From assembly GCA_032622095.1 (NCBI GenBank), contig CP136066.1, positions 66,782,278 through 66,846,277 of the forward strand: a stretch of 64,000 nt of DNA. Direction: 5' to 3'. The DNA is from Siphonodentalium dalli. Lineage: Eukaryota; Mollusca; Scaphopoda; Gadilida; Siphonodentaliidae. The position numbers and the translations under genes are program-made. Numbering within the stretch: position 1 is the stretch's first letter; every line of letters starts with the position of its first letter. Shown piece after piece: positions 10,917 through 22,879 of the stretch. The notes below the pieces were generated by a model, which saw only the letters and a program-made list of their open reading frames with translations, ran no database searches and was not told the origin of the DNA.

Positions 10917-11080
10917 AGAACATATCCTCGCACAAATAGGTTCATATTCGGCCTATAATACTCGTATAGGTTCATATTCGGCCTATAATACTCGTATAGG
11001 TTCATATAGGATTATTTTATTCTGAAATAAGCACATAGTGGACTTATATCCGTAATACCGTTTTATGGCGCGGGCCACAA
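10917..11080. repeat. interspersed repeat, inverted partner of 6690-7005
   Basis: It contains two perfect tandem copies of a 32 bp unit starting 'ataggttcatattcggcc' (about 10937-11000) and a 'ggcgcgggcc' core also seen inverted at 6690-7005. Confidence 0.55.
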
Positions 11081-11649
11081 TAAAAACACAAAGGGTGTAC
11101 ATCTGGTTGTGAGTTGGTTTATTCGTGTTATTGTCCACCCTCAATTAACCTATAAGTTATTATGAGTCGATAATGCATGCCACTAAAATACTCTCATTTT
11201 CAGTTCGTTATGGACTCAAAATGAGGCAATTCTACGCCGATTATGAACCTAAAACAGATCATATTATAAGTCGACAACGTGCTGATTTTCGTGAGAACAG
11301 ACTGACTATCAAGTCGATTCGATGTCAAGATCTGAACAACGACTCGGTGTTCCTGAAAGCCCATGGCGGTTTGAAACATGAAATTGTGTTAACTTTTTTT
11401 TGACATGCCGGTTACGGGGATCAAAATAGTTCGCAAGATACGTCAACTACTCATATACGAACTGTATGCCTGGATATAACGTGAACAATTCAAAAGCGAA
11501 CAATATTATTCGTATTTTGGAGCACAAACCGCCATGTGGCTTCAAGATGAATACCATGAAAACAATTCCAGTGTAAACATTAACAATTTAATAAAGAACA
11601 TGTACATTCAGTAATCTAATCTCAAATATTGTGTATATTACTTCCACAG

Positions 11650-12041
11650 GTGACAAACGATACGATGGTGTTCAGAAATTTCGTTAGTTATCATGAGGGG
11701 TCACGTGACGATGAAGTTTTGGCTGGCGATCGCTGGAGAATCCACTTTGAGTGTCAGGTTTCAACCACAGGCACAGGTTCGGCCGTCGTTAAACCTGGCG
11801 AGGTGGTCGAACACACCATAGTAAACCAAGGCCACCACTTCGGACCTTTCATCGGGTTTTATGAAGATCCCGATTACACTAATATTATATCAGGGAACCC
11901 GCTGAAAATAATAACTGGAGAACAGGTATACACAAGGCTATATATATCCAACGACACTGATGTAAAGATGGTGGTACATCGATGCTATGCTGTCCCAGAC
12001 TTCGTCCACAACGCAACACAGTACAACCTCATTATGAACGG
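11650..12041 (+). CDS. gene 1 exon: ZP-C subdomain, main part
   Basis: Acceptor 'ttacttccacag' and donor aacgg|gtgagttt. The 392 bp exon encodes VTNDTMVFRNFVSYHEG, an 'IHFECQV' strand, a long middle with 'GFYEDPDYTNII', then VHRCYAVPDF and YNLIMNG. This order matches ZP-C (N.V, I.F.C.., C.ATP..., Y.LI.NGC). The Gly codon is split and completed by the first base of the next exon, which begins with Cys, restoring the conserved NGC. N-glycosylation sequons NDT and NAT are visible. It begins on a codon boundary, matching the ZP-N exon. Confidence 0.85.
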
Positions 12042-13781
12042 GTGAGTTTGATACTATGATATTGAGAGCAACTAAATATATTCTAAACAGAGAATTATAC
12101 CACAACTGATGGGGCAGGTTTTTTTTATTACGAAACATACATACGGCGTAATCGATCCGAGGTTTCGTTGTTTAGCACGGAGGATTCGATGGGATGCCAA
12201 CGAGGGTTCGAGCATTTTTGGTGCATTTTTTGTGTGTTATTAAAATGTGGTAATTCATGAAATGAGGTTCACTGCTGGATACTAAACATGTAAATGCTAA
12301 CATTTGGTAGTTTGTCGAGTGGGGAAACCCTTATTACACATGTATATGCCGTCGACTGGGTGTAGATGGTGCCGGGTATGAAAATATCTTGTTCACTAGT
12401 CAGGTATACTGTCAACGGGAATAAAATCAGTGCACATAATAAAACCCTCGGTAGTTCTAACTCAATGTTCACAGTTTTGCATTGCCTAAGATATGCGACG
12501 ATATCTTGTCAACTCGCACTGTGATTTTCAGCTCACAACACGTTGGAATATCCGATATAATTAAGAAGTGAGGCGGGGTATAAACAAAAATGTCAACGTG
12601 ATTGTCAACGAGGGTTCGCTATGCAGACATTACAATAAATATACCAGGGATGCCCGACACTGTGGCCTGTTGGCGTCTCATGAAGGTCACTGGAGCTTTT
12701 AGCCATTGGCCATGGCTCATTGTGTGTGGAAAACAAAACACCACCGATGAATATATTTGTATTTAGTATACACAAACTGACTAACCTGGTTTGAAATAAC
12801 GAGAATGATTATATACATTGCGTTTCCAGAAGTCAATGTATATACTGACATATTATCCTTTGATTGGATGAAGCACCATCACATGTCATCACCTATCAAA
12901 GTATCGCCTGGCTAGTCTTTAAACTATTATGTTTTGTACATGTATTACCTTCCTTTGAATTAGGAGAACCCCATCATAAACGGGTCGATAAAAAATAAGT
13001 ATTGCGATATGTGCTTAAAATACTTGTTAAAATATATAGGAGCATAAACACGAGGACTTGTTAGCTTCGTGAGTTAAAGGTCAGGGTTTTTGTTTTTGTT
13101 TTGTTTTGTTATTTATTTATTATTTATTTATTTACATGACCGGTTATTGGTCTTGGAGGGCCGTACAACTCTTATACATTGCTTACGTGTATGTTAGCTA
13201 TGAGTTCAGCTGTTGTTTCAGGGTGTAAGTGCGTCGTGCGTGAACGGAATATAAGTTGTCACGCGCATACATTTCAATTCGTTTATTGATGCTGATATCA
13301 AGTGGTTTAATGATTTAAAGTTTGGTACAGTGTGTCGCTATTTGTGTCAAGAGTTCATGGTTATTGTTCAGTGTTGTTTTGTCCAGGATATCAGGATATT
13401 CATATTTTATTGATGAATCCACATCTGTGTTTGGCGAATGGCTCACATATTCATATAAAGTAAATAGGTCTTTATTGCCTGTATTGCTTATTTGACATAC
13501 TGGGTTTGTCGCTGTATATAAAACTGTCTTCATTCTATCCTTCTTTTGTACATACTGTATTTTCTCAATTTCCTGAGAATATAGCATATATATAAATCAA
13601 ATTTGATCTGAATAGTTTTCTATTCGTGTGTAGCAAGAATATGTTTGTCATGATCAATACCTTGATTATAGCCTTTTTGCAGGCGGCGGACGAGTTTTTA
13701 GTTGTGGCCCAAACGATATGAGGTATATTTGCAGTCATTTTGCAGTTTCATATTTAATTAACTTTTGTTGTTAAATAATCA

Positions 13782-13828
13782 TGCCATTCATCGGAAAGCT
13801 CTCAATGAGAGCTTTCCGATGAATGGCA
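13782..13828. repeat. 47 bp palindrome
   Basis: Arms of 23 bp (TGCCATTCATCGGAAAGCTC... and its exact complement) meet at a single unpaired central base. There is no spacer, so it would extrude as a cruciform or form a long hairpin RNA. Confidence 0.8.
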
Positions 13829-14235
13829 ACAAGCCTTATTTCCGACTAAATCCTGAACATTTACCCATAATTCTCCTGTTGTTAAGGAGTCGATTATGTA
13901 GGGCATTACTGTAGTCTAATGTACCCTAAATATAGTTAGTGTTTCTATTTTCCGCTTCGCGCTTAAGTCTGTAAGATGCATTTGGTGTTATTAATATCGT
14001 GTAAACATTCTTGCTTGATTGCACCATAATGCATAACACACCTTTACGTTGGGGAAAATAGTCAGTCAAGACTTGAATTAATGTTATTTATTGGAATACT
14101 TGAGGGACATTTAAAATGACAGAAAACATTTGTTTGATAATTTTATGACCTGTAAAAATGTGTTGACTCTGATTCTAGTGAAAATGTTCAGCGACACAAA
14201 TCTACTGGCCTTGTCAGAAATAGACATTATAAATG

Positions 14236-14678
14236 ATATGTGACCCGCCATATCAAATCCAGTCGTAAGTCGGGATGTTTTTACCCTGTGCCAATGCATT
14301 CTCTTATATATGCGAGTCGACCATAGGTCGCCTCGCATATACAAGAGAATGCATTGGCCTAACAATTTTTTATCATTTTTTAAAATAAATGTTTCTTCCT
14401 TTTTTTAGGACATAAAATAAAAAAACATCCATTACCCTGCAGAAGCATATAGAAGAGTGTCGTCTGCTCATGTTTGTCTGGGGCTCTGTATGGGTGAAAT
14501 TATAAAATTGTTAAAGAATACAAGAAAAAATTATTAAAATTGTAAAAAATTGTTAGGCCAATTCATTCTCTTATATATGCGAGGCGACATATGGTCGACT
14601 CGCATATATAAGAGAATGCATTGGTACAGGGTAAAAAATCCCGACTTACGACTGGATTTGATAAGGCGGGTCACATAT
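14236..14678. mobile_element. TIR element with two internal hairpins (second MITE family)
   Basis: Terminal inverted repeats of about 41 bp begin ATATGTGACCCGCC and continue through 'tcaaatccagtcgtaagtcg'. Inside each is a hairpin of about 75 bp that also occurs in the piggyBac-like MITEs (from about 14285 and about 14560). The spacer is AT-rich and matches the 290-600 copy. No open frame for a transposase exists. Target duplication is not clear, so the superfamily is unassigned. Confidence 0.72.
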
Positions 14679-14961
14679 TGGTGCAGTAGCTAGAGGTATC
14701 TAACCTTGATTACATCTTTAAATTCATCCGCCATCCATTATGTTTATATATCTTCACTCAGGGGCAGCAGGAAGACTACCAACCACGAGCATGCTGCTTA
14801 TGTACAAACATATCATATACTTGTCCATAATTGTGTTGTTATATATTATGTGTCATAGTACAAATAAAAAATCAATCCAAAAAAAAAACGTGTACAATTC
14901 TAACTCCGAATTAATTGAAGCCGATATATAATTATGGCGATACTGTCGTTGTCCATTTCAG

Positions 14962-15241
14962 ATGCGCCGCGGAACCCACTCTCAACATTACATATGTGTC
15001 CGACTCCGAGTTCCTGTTCCACTTCATCGGTTTTCATTTCACACATTATGCTGACTCGATATCTATCAAATGTGATGTCAACTTCTGCGAACGGAATGAT
15101 TTCGGCGGACCATGTTCCACTCGATGTCACAATTCGAATGGGTTCAATGGCGGCGAAAGGGGAAGGAGGTCAGCGAAAACGATAGACATCTCAAACAGGA
15201 AAATTAGAAGCGAATCATTGGTGATTTATGACAAGAAATAA
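14962..15241 (+). CDS. gene 1 last exon: end of ZP-C, furin site, stop
   Basis: The acceptor 'tccatttcag' is followed by one base that completes Gly and then Cys of the conserved NGC. The exon has further ZP-C cysteines (IKCDVNFCE, PCSTRCH) and a basic RGRR|S site at 15158-15169, matching the furin-type cleavage site at the end of ZP modules. About 23 residues follow and the frame ends at TAA (15239-15241). Many ZP proteins have a membrane anchor or hydrophobic propeptide after this site; none is seen. A donor-like 'ag|gtcagc' at 15169 could allow an alternative end, but no partner exon was found. Confidence 0.8.
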
Positions 15242-15296
15242 CATTTGACGTAAGTGCATCAACCTGTCTATCAAATTTATTTTACAATGGATACAT

Positions 15297-15313
15297 AATA
15301 AAAATTAAATAAA
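15297..15313 (+). promoter_or_regulatory. possible poly(A) signals of gene 1
   Basis: Two AATAAA hexamers (15297-15302 and 15308-15313) lie 56 to 72 bases after the gene 1 stop. The hexamer is common in AT-rich DNA, so support is positional. Confidence 0.45.
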
Positions 15314-18300
15314 CCTATCAACAATTTAGATAATTGAGATTGAACTTTGGATTATCTTGGATTATCTCTGAGTTGAAAGTTGGCACGTATACGTGCTATC
15401 GCATGTTTCCCAAACAATAAGCACAATCAATCGAATGGAATATTTTCAGTGTAACCTTATTTAAATATAATTATGTTTTAAATCGTTTCACTCGAACAAA
15501 CATAAATGATTTATAGAATAACAATTACGAATTGTAGAAACAAAACCATGTAAACGTATATTGCTTCAGTGTGAATATCATGCAGCATATTACAATAGTC
15601 AATATCTATAATTCATGTATAATGCACCTAATTATATATAGAACATGAAACATCATGTATTTTATCATGCTTCCTCTCGGATATACATCCATATAAATCC
15701 CTACTAAAATTAGATTGTCATGGAGATTTCAATGTCACTAGACAAATCTTTCGCTGTCAAATTTTATTATATGCAGACATTTTCTGCGTCATTGATGGGC
15801 GGGAGGGCACAAGCTTTCGAAGCTGAACTTAGAATGATAGATAAATCTACCCTCTCTCGCCACAATAATTGATCAGTCCGTGCTCAATCCATTCGACCAA
15901 TACAAATGATTATCACGCCTTATCATCCTCTGCCAAACACCGACTGCCCCATGAATACAGCAACTTATGTTAACTCCTTTTATGCCGAAATAAATTATTC
16001 GTTGAACTTCAATAAAGTAATTTAAGAGTACCGGTGAACTATATATTTTGCGACTGCCCCCTATATCCTGTGCAGCAATGTGGATAGCCTGAATTGGATT
16101 AATTTTCTGAGCCGAATCTTTTCACAGTACATCCGAGTAAAACTTGCTTCTATTTCGTCTATAAAATCCTTGCATGGAATAGTGTGTCTGACATTTACAG
16201 AAGAGGTCCCCATATGCTATCTCGTAACGTGCGCTAGCATCGACAAATTCACCCCTTGTGGACCTCATTCTGCTTATGTCTCGTCTCGGGGAAGTATCTA
16301 TAGTCTCAAATTAATTTTGTTTTTAGTTACTTTTTCCCTTCTGTTCAGTTCATATGTCCGCTAATTGGCAGAAATTAAAATGCATTAACAAGTGGCTAAT
16401 GGGTGAACATCATCAACTTCAACTGGGGAACTTCAATCTGATCCCCGGTCTTCCATAGCAGTTAAGGCCTAAGCGGAATGAGGTTCACAGAGGGTGAATT
16501 TGTTAACGCTAGCCTGCTGTGTGGGATAGGGTCACTATATTCACCATATAAGGACCCCAGTCTACAAATGTTAGACACACTATTTCAAAGCTTGCTTCTA
16601 ACTTTTTTTCAGATAGATGCAACCGCTGCTCAATGTCGGACAGAAAGATAAATATTTTCAGATTGCAATAATTACACCAATTAGAACCTACTCTGACTCG
16701 ATTCGTTCTTTCGCCCCGACCAGTTACAGGGCCGTGATAATATATAAATGTCTACCTCCAGTTCCACAAATTAGTGGACGGAGATAATAAAGAATTGAAT
16801 TGAATTGATTGGGAATCTACGTCATAAAATGCTAAAAAAAATGGCGGTAATTTCTCTCACATCGGAGTTAGTATACCTCGTTTTCTTGGCTTATAATAAA
16901 ACAAGACTCAACCAAACAAGTTAGCGAATGAGCTATGTACCAATTGTTGCTAGCTCACTTTGAATCCCCATATAAAACAGTTATTAGATATTAGTTTTCA
17001 ACATTTTTCGAGGCATGCAATTTGAACTTCAAGATCTTATTAAAAGCAAATATGATCGACATCCGGATTGTGCAGTATCCGAGATGAGTTGATAGCACAG
17101 CTCATGCGTCTAATAACTTGCTGATGTATTTTGAAAATATTGAAAAACGAATGTTGAGGTTACATGGCGTGATATTTTGTCACCATATTCGAGCAAATTA
17201 TTACGTAGATTTTCGGCCCCGTGTTAGTCCTATTCCGCCAAGTGCCAGTTTTTCACGGCGATATTTATTAGTTCAGATATCCCGTGTGCAGAAAAAACTT
17301 ACTTGACAGTTGACAACATTGAGAAATTTGAGATACTTGCCCTTAACAAGTCGCCCCAAAATGAGATAAAATCAATTGGGTCAAGGAAAACCGTGATATT
17401 GTTTTAACATATGCACCCATTTAGCTTGTCGAATGGCATGATGCGATGTGTCTAATTTGACCAGTAGCTATGTGGGATCATTGAGTATAAAGAAAGAAAG
17501 AGCAATATTTTAAGATGGCCATGATTACACCCCTTTGATTGTTTCGAACCTACTAAGATTCGAATCCCTAATTTGCCCCGACCTACATGTTAGAAGGCAC
17601 TAAATAAGTAGAATTACATCCCTTTCGTTTTTACTCGAATACGGGTTAAAAAACATTCTGGCACGCGAATGGCGTATAATATTTCAAATAAATTTAATAT
17701 ACAAATATGCATGTACAAATATGGGGTTTCCCAAGTTTGTAATGTGCTCGTGTCCAAACAAACAATGGCGGGAGATTGTAGCTGGTTATTGGTTTTCGTC
17801 AGCCTTTCAAATTTTGTCCAAAAAGTGGGGGTAGTGTGGAAAGGTATATTGACAATTTGTAAAAAGGCTTGGTTCGTCTGAATGGTTGTTCTTCACGTGC
17901 ATCGTACACGTCGAAACTCGCGAATTTAGCGTGGGCGTGGCCAAACGTTAACACTGAGGCCTGTGAAAAACATTTAGTTCCTTTCAACCCACAGCGATCC
18001 CACTTCTGAGAATATTATAACGAGAGAAAATGAAAATGAGTCATAGAACTACATCTATTTTTCTAAAGTGAATTTCTTCATGACAGTAACAACGTGGCGT
18101 CGTTTTCGTTTGTGAGTAGCAGGACAGTGTGGGCGGGTGGTCAATGTTGAAGGCACGCTACTCTTGACGATTCAATGCCTCGACTTTACGGTGTGTTTCT
18201 CGGAAATAATAATGGATGCCTTTCGCACAACGAACTGCTACTGATAATAATTAAACAAGAAATTCAATTAATTGAGGAAAAACACCCACTGTCCTGAGTG

Positions 18301-18990
18301 GTATTGATAAGCTATTGGAGGGTCATCAGGAATGGCAGTATAAATGTCAATTCAACTAAAGAATGAGTATATTTACCCCAGAAGTATAGTATAATGATAG
18401 GAACATAGTATGAATGCGATACCATCCACAAAACAGTGTGAGCTGAACATTTGTTTATATAGAGCACGTAAATCGTGAGAGATAAGCAATTTTACACCGT
18501 GGCGATTTTTTAAGAGAGTGATTCGCGGTGATCCATTCAACACCGAAATGTTGAGAGGCGAGGATTAGCAAATGATAAGAACCTTTATGTTTTAAACAAC
18601 TTGGTGGCATTTCTAACCAAAGTTCAGTTAGTGGGGGGGTTTCCTCGGTGTTGAGTGTGTTGCTTATTGCATAGTATTTCCGTAATGTTTGTTTACATAA
18701 CACACAGTACTAGTACTAACACCACAGTAACATGACAATAACATGCAATTCATGCGATATTTATAATTGGAATAAGAACAGAATTTGTCTATAAATTGAT
18801 AATATTTCTGTTTATGGCAGTTCTAACGGAATAATCTTATTGGCAATATTGCGTTTCAGCGCAATTAGTCACACTACAGTACACGTACATAAACTCCCTA
18901 CAATTCAAGTGGTGTAGTCCATCTCCATGGTACAATTATAACAAATAGGTGGAACAAATATAGGATAATTCTACTATTTGCAGAAGGGTG
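15314..18990. other. intergenic region, no gene recognised
   Basis: AT-rich sequence. At 16480-16560 there is a degenerate copy of the hairpin repeat seen intact at 61499-61590. At 16735-16805 a LINE-like 3' tail ends in repeated 'gaattgaattg'. Short open frames (such as 16080-16364) show no family resemblance. Confidence 0.45.
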
Positions 18991-19007
18991 ATATTATGAG
19001 GGAAATA

Positions 19008-19270
19008 TTAACTGCGCTTAAGTGCAATAAGGATGTCATTGCACTTTAGCGTAAGAAGGAATGTCTCATTGCGCTTAAATGCAATAAGAATATGTCTTAT
19101 TGCACAGGAATATCTTATTGTGTTTAAGCGCAATAAGTTATCTCTAATTGCGATTAAGCACAATAACTTAAGGAATATTCTTATTGCGCTTAAGCGCAAT
19201 GAGAAATATTTTTATTTCGCTTAAGAAGTTAAGTTAAGCGCAATTAGAGATTTCTTAAGTTATTGCACTT
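19008..19270. repeat. cluster of ATTGCGCTTAAG palindromic words
   Basis: About a dozen copies of 'attgcgcttaa' or its complement 'ttaagcgcaat' occur in both orientations, so the block can fold on itself in many ways. Frames through it on both strands are low-complexity artefacts. Confidence 0.65.
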
Positions 19271-19309
19271 AAGTGAAATTGTCCATTTAATGTCAATTTG
19301 GCTTACCAT

Positions 19310-20260
19310 AGAGATCATCAACAATGTCTATGCGCAACGCCAATCTTCTCTTTGGAGATTCCAACTGTTGGCTTATTATGAACTTCTATAGTGGTACAAT
19401 GCAAATTAGAATCAAATGATAAAAAATATGTATGTATTGTAACACAACTATACCGATGAAAAGAAAAATAATAATTTGGGCCGGGATTAGATGTTGGGTT
19501 GGTTATATGGAGAAAAAGTGGGTTCATACCGTTGAACTGACAAAAATTAGTAGAGCGATAGCGACCAATGTTGCCATGTAATGATGTAATGCATCGCGAC
19601 TGTACTGTAGCGGCAATGATATAAAATTGGGGGGGGGGGGTCAGAAATTTTCTGTATCTCTATAAATGGCACCAGAATTATATAGAAAGGAATAGCAATC
19701 GATATACGTATACGGTATAGTAATAGCATAGATATACATGTAAGTATCAAATGATAAAATATGTACGTAACGCGACTATACCGATGAAAAAAATTAATAA
19801 ATTGGGCTGGGATTAGAGGTTGGGTGGATTATATATGTGGATATGGGGTTCATACCGATGAACCGATATAAATTAGTAGAGCAATAAAGACCAATGTTGA
19901 CACAAAATTCAAAGCGACTCTACTGTCGCGATAAAACTATAAAATGGGGGGGGGGGTGTCTGAAACTATCTCCATTTCTATAGATGGTGCCATAATTTTA
20001 TAGTAAGGAATAGCAAATGATGTAAGTATATAGTGATATACCATAGAAATTAGTATCACATGATAACATATACACATAATGGCTAATGCGACTACACTGA
20101 TGAAAAATTAATTGGGGGGGGGGGTCTGACAGGTTATATGGAGGAAATATGGGTTGGTACCGATAGACTAAAATAAATTTGTCGAGTGATAATGACCAAT
20201 GTTGACGTATAAAGTAACGCGACTATACTGTCGCACAATTTGCCAAAACGGCGAAAGATT
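19310..20260. repeat. degenerate tandem repeat, unit about 305-325 bp, three copies
   Basis: Each copy has 'gaccaatgttg', a 'cgcgact.tactgt' word, a run of G (9 to 12), 'tctatagatgg'-like sequence and 'ggttatatgga'. The G runs are at about 19630, 19947 and 20116. No coding potential was recognised. Confidence 0.6.
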
Positions 20261-20499
20261 AATGAATATTACGAGACATGCATGTCATGTGTCAAAAGTT
20301 ACTCAAAACTGTACTATATCACGATTATACATGTTGTATTAGGCTGTGGGTCAAAAGTGAGTAGGTGACCAACTAGAAGTCCCAAAAGCAAAATATATCA
20401 GGTAGAACTGGACAGCTGGTCAAATATGGACCCTGGTGCCCAATATGGAGCAGCGCAGAAAACACCCGCAGAGCCCTAAAATTGATTAACAACAATGTC

Positions 20500-20975
20500 A
20501 ACATACATGTAGGATTTCCCATTAAAATCGATTTATGTCGATAAAACTCTTATTTTTCAAAATATTAAGCTGAGACTTCGTATGCATATCTAGAATACTT
20601 ACATAATCTTAATTTAACTAATTTTAACAAGTGATAGTCTTTTAGACTTGAGAAATAAATTTTTATTAAACATCGATTTAAAAAAAACGTTAGGTCTAAT
20701 TAAACAATTGTTAATAAAACGACTAATATCCAATTTATGAAGTTCGGACTTTGAATGCATGTGTAATATACTTATCCGATCTTAAAATAACTGGATTGTG
20801 TAAGAAATAAGCTTTCAGACTCGAGAAATTGATTTTTTTTAAACATGAAAAAAAAACCGGAAAAAGAGACATAAAATTTAACATAGGATTTCCCCATTCA
20901 AATCGATTTATGTCGATAAAACTCTTATTTTTCAAATTTTTAAGCGGAGACTTCGTGTGTCGGCGTGTAATACTT
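20500..20975. repeat. degenerate direct repeats around 'aaatcgatttatgtcgataa'
   Basis: Segments at about 20505-20585 and 20880-20960 share 'atttatgtcgataaaactct' and 'agacttcgt'. A weaker intermediate copy near 20730-20860 shares 'gactcgagaaat' and the A/T runs. Confidence 0.5.
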
Positions 20976-22090
20976 ATATTTTCTTAAAATGGTAGAGCCC
21001 AACACGTAATTATGATTTAGATGGAAGAATTTGAATTTTTTCGATGAGTCGAGAATTCGGAGAATGGCTGTCCTCGCTTGAAGTTGAACTCCGCGTCGGC
21101 GGGAATCGAGGATCTAAATTTCACTCCACTTCAACATCCGAGAATTCCTGCAAGTCGTCATAGAAGCTCGCATGTAAACACATCAGTATATGCATACATG
21201 CAACTAAGAATATTGAGAAATTTAAATCCCAGCACAAAGTAAAACTCTTCCGAGCCGAATTCACTGATCTTCAAGCGAGCCTGAGGCGTGTACGATTTAG
21301 ATTTTAGGCACCTTGTTTACGATGACGTCACGGTCATTTCGCGGTCAATCTAGTTACCCAATTGGCAGAAATACTTTAGCAGTACCTCTTAGTTTTATCA
21401 GTTAGAACTCTAATTTTATTGGCGATTTGAGATCAACATCATAGTATGAAACTGTTTATGGCGGTGTTATCCAAGTGTGTGCTTTGATAATGATTATAAT
21501 TTTATTTTGCGATCAAACGTCAGTGCAGCTCAGCAGAAATGCATGGGCACTAGTTCAGTTCAGCAGAAATGCATGAGTCCTACGATTATAGTACATCCAC
21601 TGGACGCGGCTTCGCCGCGTCGACCAGTGGGTGAAAAAAGAATACTTTGTCACTAGAATTTGTGTTCATTTCATCATGTGTCATTTTGCCATACCAGTAG
21701 TTACTATGACGGGTTTTGTGAAACCAGTCACGGGCACCCGAGCTTTGCGTGCGATCACAGAGCCTACCACTGACTATGAACTGACAACAAACTAAATAAA
21801 TACAAAATAATCACCGAAAACAAAACTATATCACTTTACTGTGAGATGCAACAAGTTTGAACGGCACTATTTTCTCACAAACGGAGCCGTATAAATGTCA
21901 ATTCTGCGAATGCTTTTGGGACTTTCCGAAACATTTGCGACTACTCCCTATCCCTGACTCAAATCCAAGATGGCCACTGGCAGCCATGTTTTAAACAAAA
22001 TTTGGAAACATTTGATGATTCCCATTTAGTAGTCACCCCACAGATCCATATGAAGTTTGGTGATCGGATGAGGAATGTGGTCTGTTGGGT
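20976..22090. other. intergenic region, no gene recognised
   Basis: Contains a strong small hairpin at 21597-21630 (GACGCGGC TTC GCCGCGTC core). No exon was seen. Confidence 0.4.
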
Positions 22091-22879
22091 GTACCGAAGG
22101 ATTTAGTCACCAAAGAGTAAGATACAAGATGGCTGCCAGCGGCTATGTTTTTCATTGAAAATTGTTAAACGTTGATAGCTCTCATCTAGAGGTGATCCTA
22201 AAAATGCCTGTAATTTTTAAAAGCAGTTCTCCAATAATTGTGGGCTATATTGATATAAAATATAAATATTAAACCTAATAGATATTCACCATACTATCAT
22301 GCTAGGGGGAGAGGATTCACAACTCTGAAAAAAAAATCAGATCGTTCACAGAATTGAAAACCCACTTGCCAAAAATCCATGCTTTCAGTCTCCATTTGGG
22401 ATAAAAAAAAGTTTAGCCAAAATTTTAGCCAAATGAAAATTTTATTAGCCAAATTCGAAAAAGATTAGCCATTGGCTAATTTGGCTACCGACAGCGCGAA
22501 CACTGGTAATACTACATTTTTTCCCAATAACTCAGAATAACTTTGATGTCACTTTTCAGCTCAAATCGCAATTCTTATCAGCGCTAGTTAATTATGCGAC
22601 ATTTGTCACATGTCTCTATTACCTGTTCCACGGTGGGGAATACCGAGTTGATGAGAATCACGCATTCAAAATGGCCGAGGCGATCGAAAACGCCACCAGA
22701 AGCGAGGAAACTGTAATAAACTAAGATATGACATATTATAAAGTTATTATACAATGTTGTGTACAGCACTGACATAGCTTTATGACGAATCGAAGGTCAA
22801 AATGGTGAGAGTTTACATGCATTAAAAAAAACCAAACAAACAACAATAAGCATTCTACTTCTGAGTAAAGTTTCAGTGT

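Larger units (their letters stand above)
7260..11649 (+). other. gene 1 intron rich in transposons
   Basis: The largest recognised intron of gene 1. It contains a direct repeat pair (7885-8095 and 8925-9125), a piggyBac-like MITE (8444-8914), a hairpin (9267-9316), a minus-strand Helitron-like element (9579-10256) and an interspersed repeat (10917-11080). The piece at 11430-11560 ('ccgccatgtgg') matches repeats in intron 1 of gene 2 in inverted or direct orientation. No coding exon was recognised. Confidence 0.55.
12042..14961 (+). other. gene 1 intron
   Basis: It contains a 47 bp near-perfect palindrome (13782-13828) and a hairpin-containing TIR element (14236-14678). Elsewhere there is only AT-rich sequence without a recognisable exon. 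A minus-strand frame at 13315-13587 has no family resemblance and is probably chance. Confidence 0.5.
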
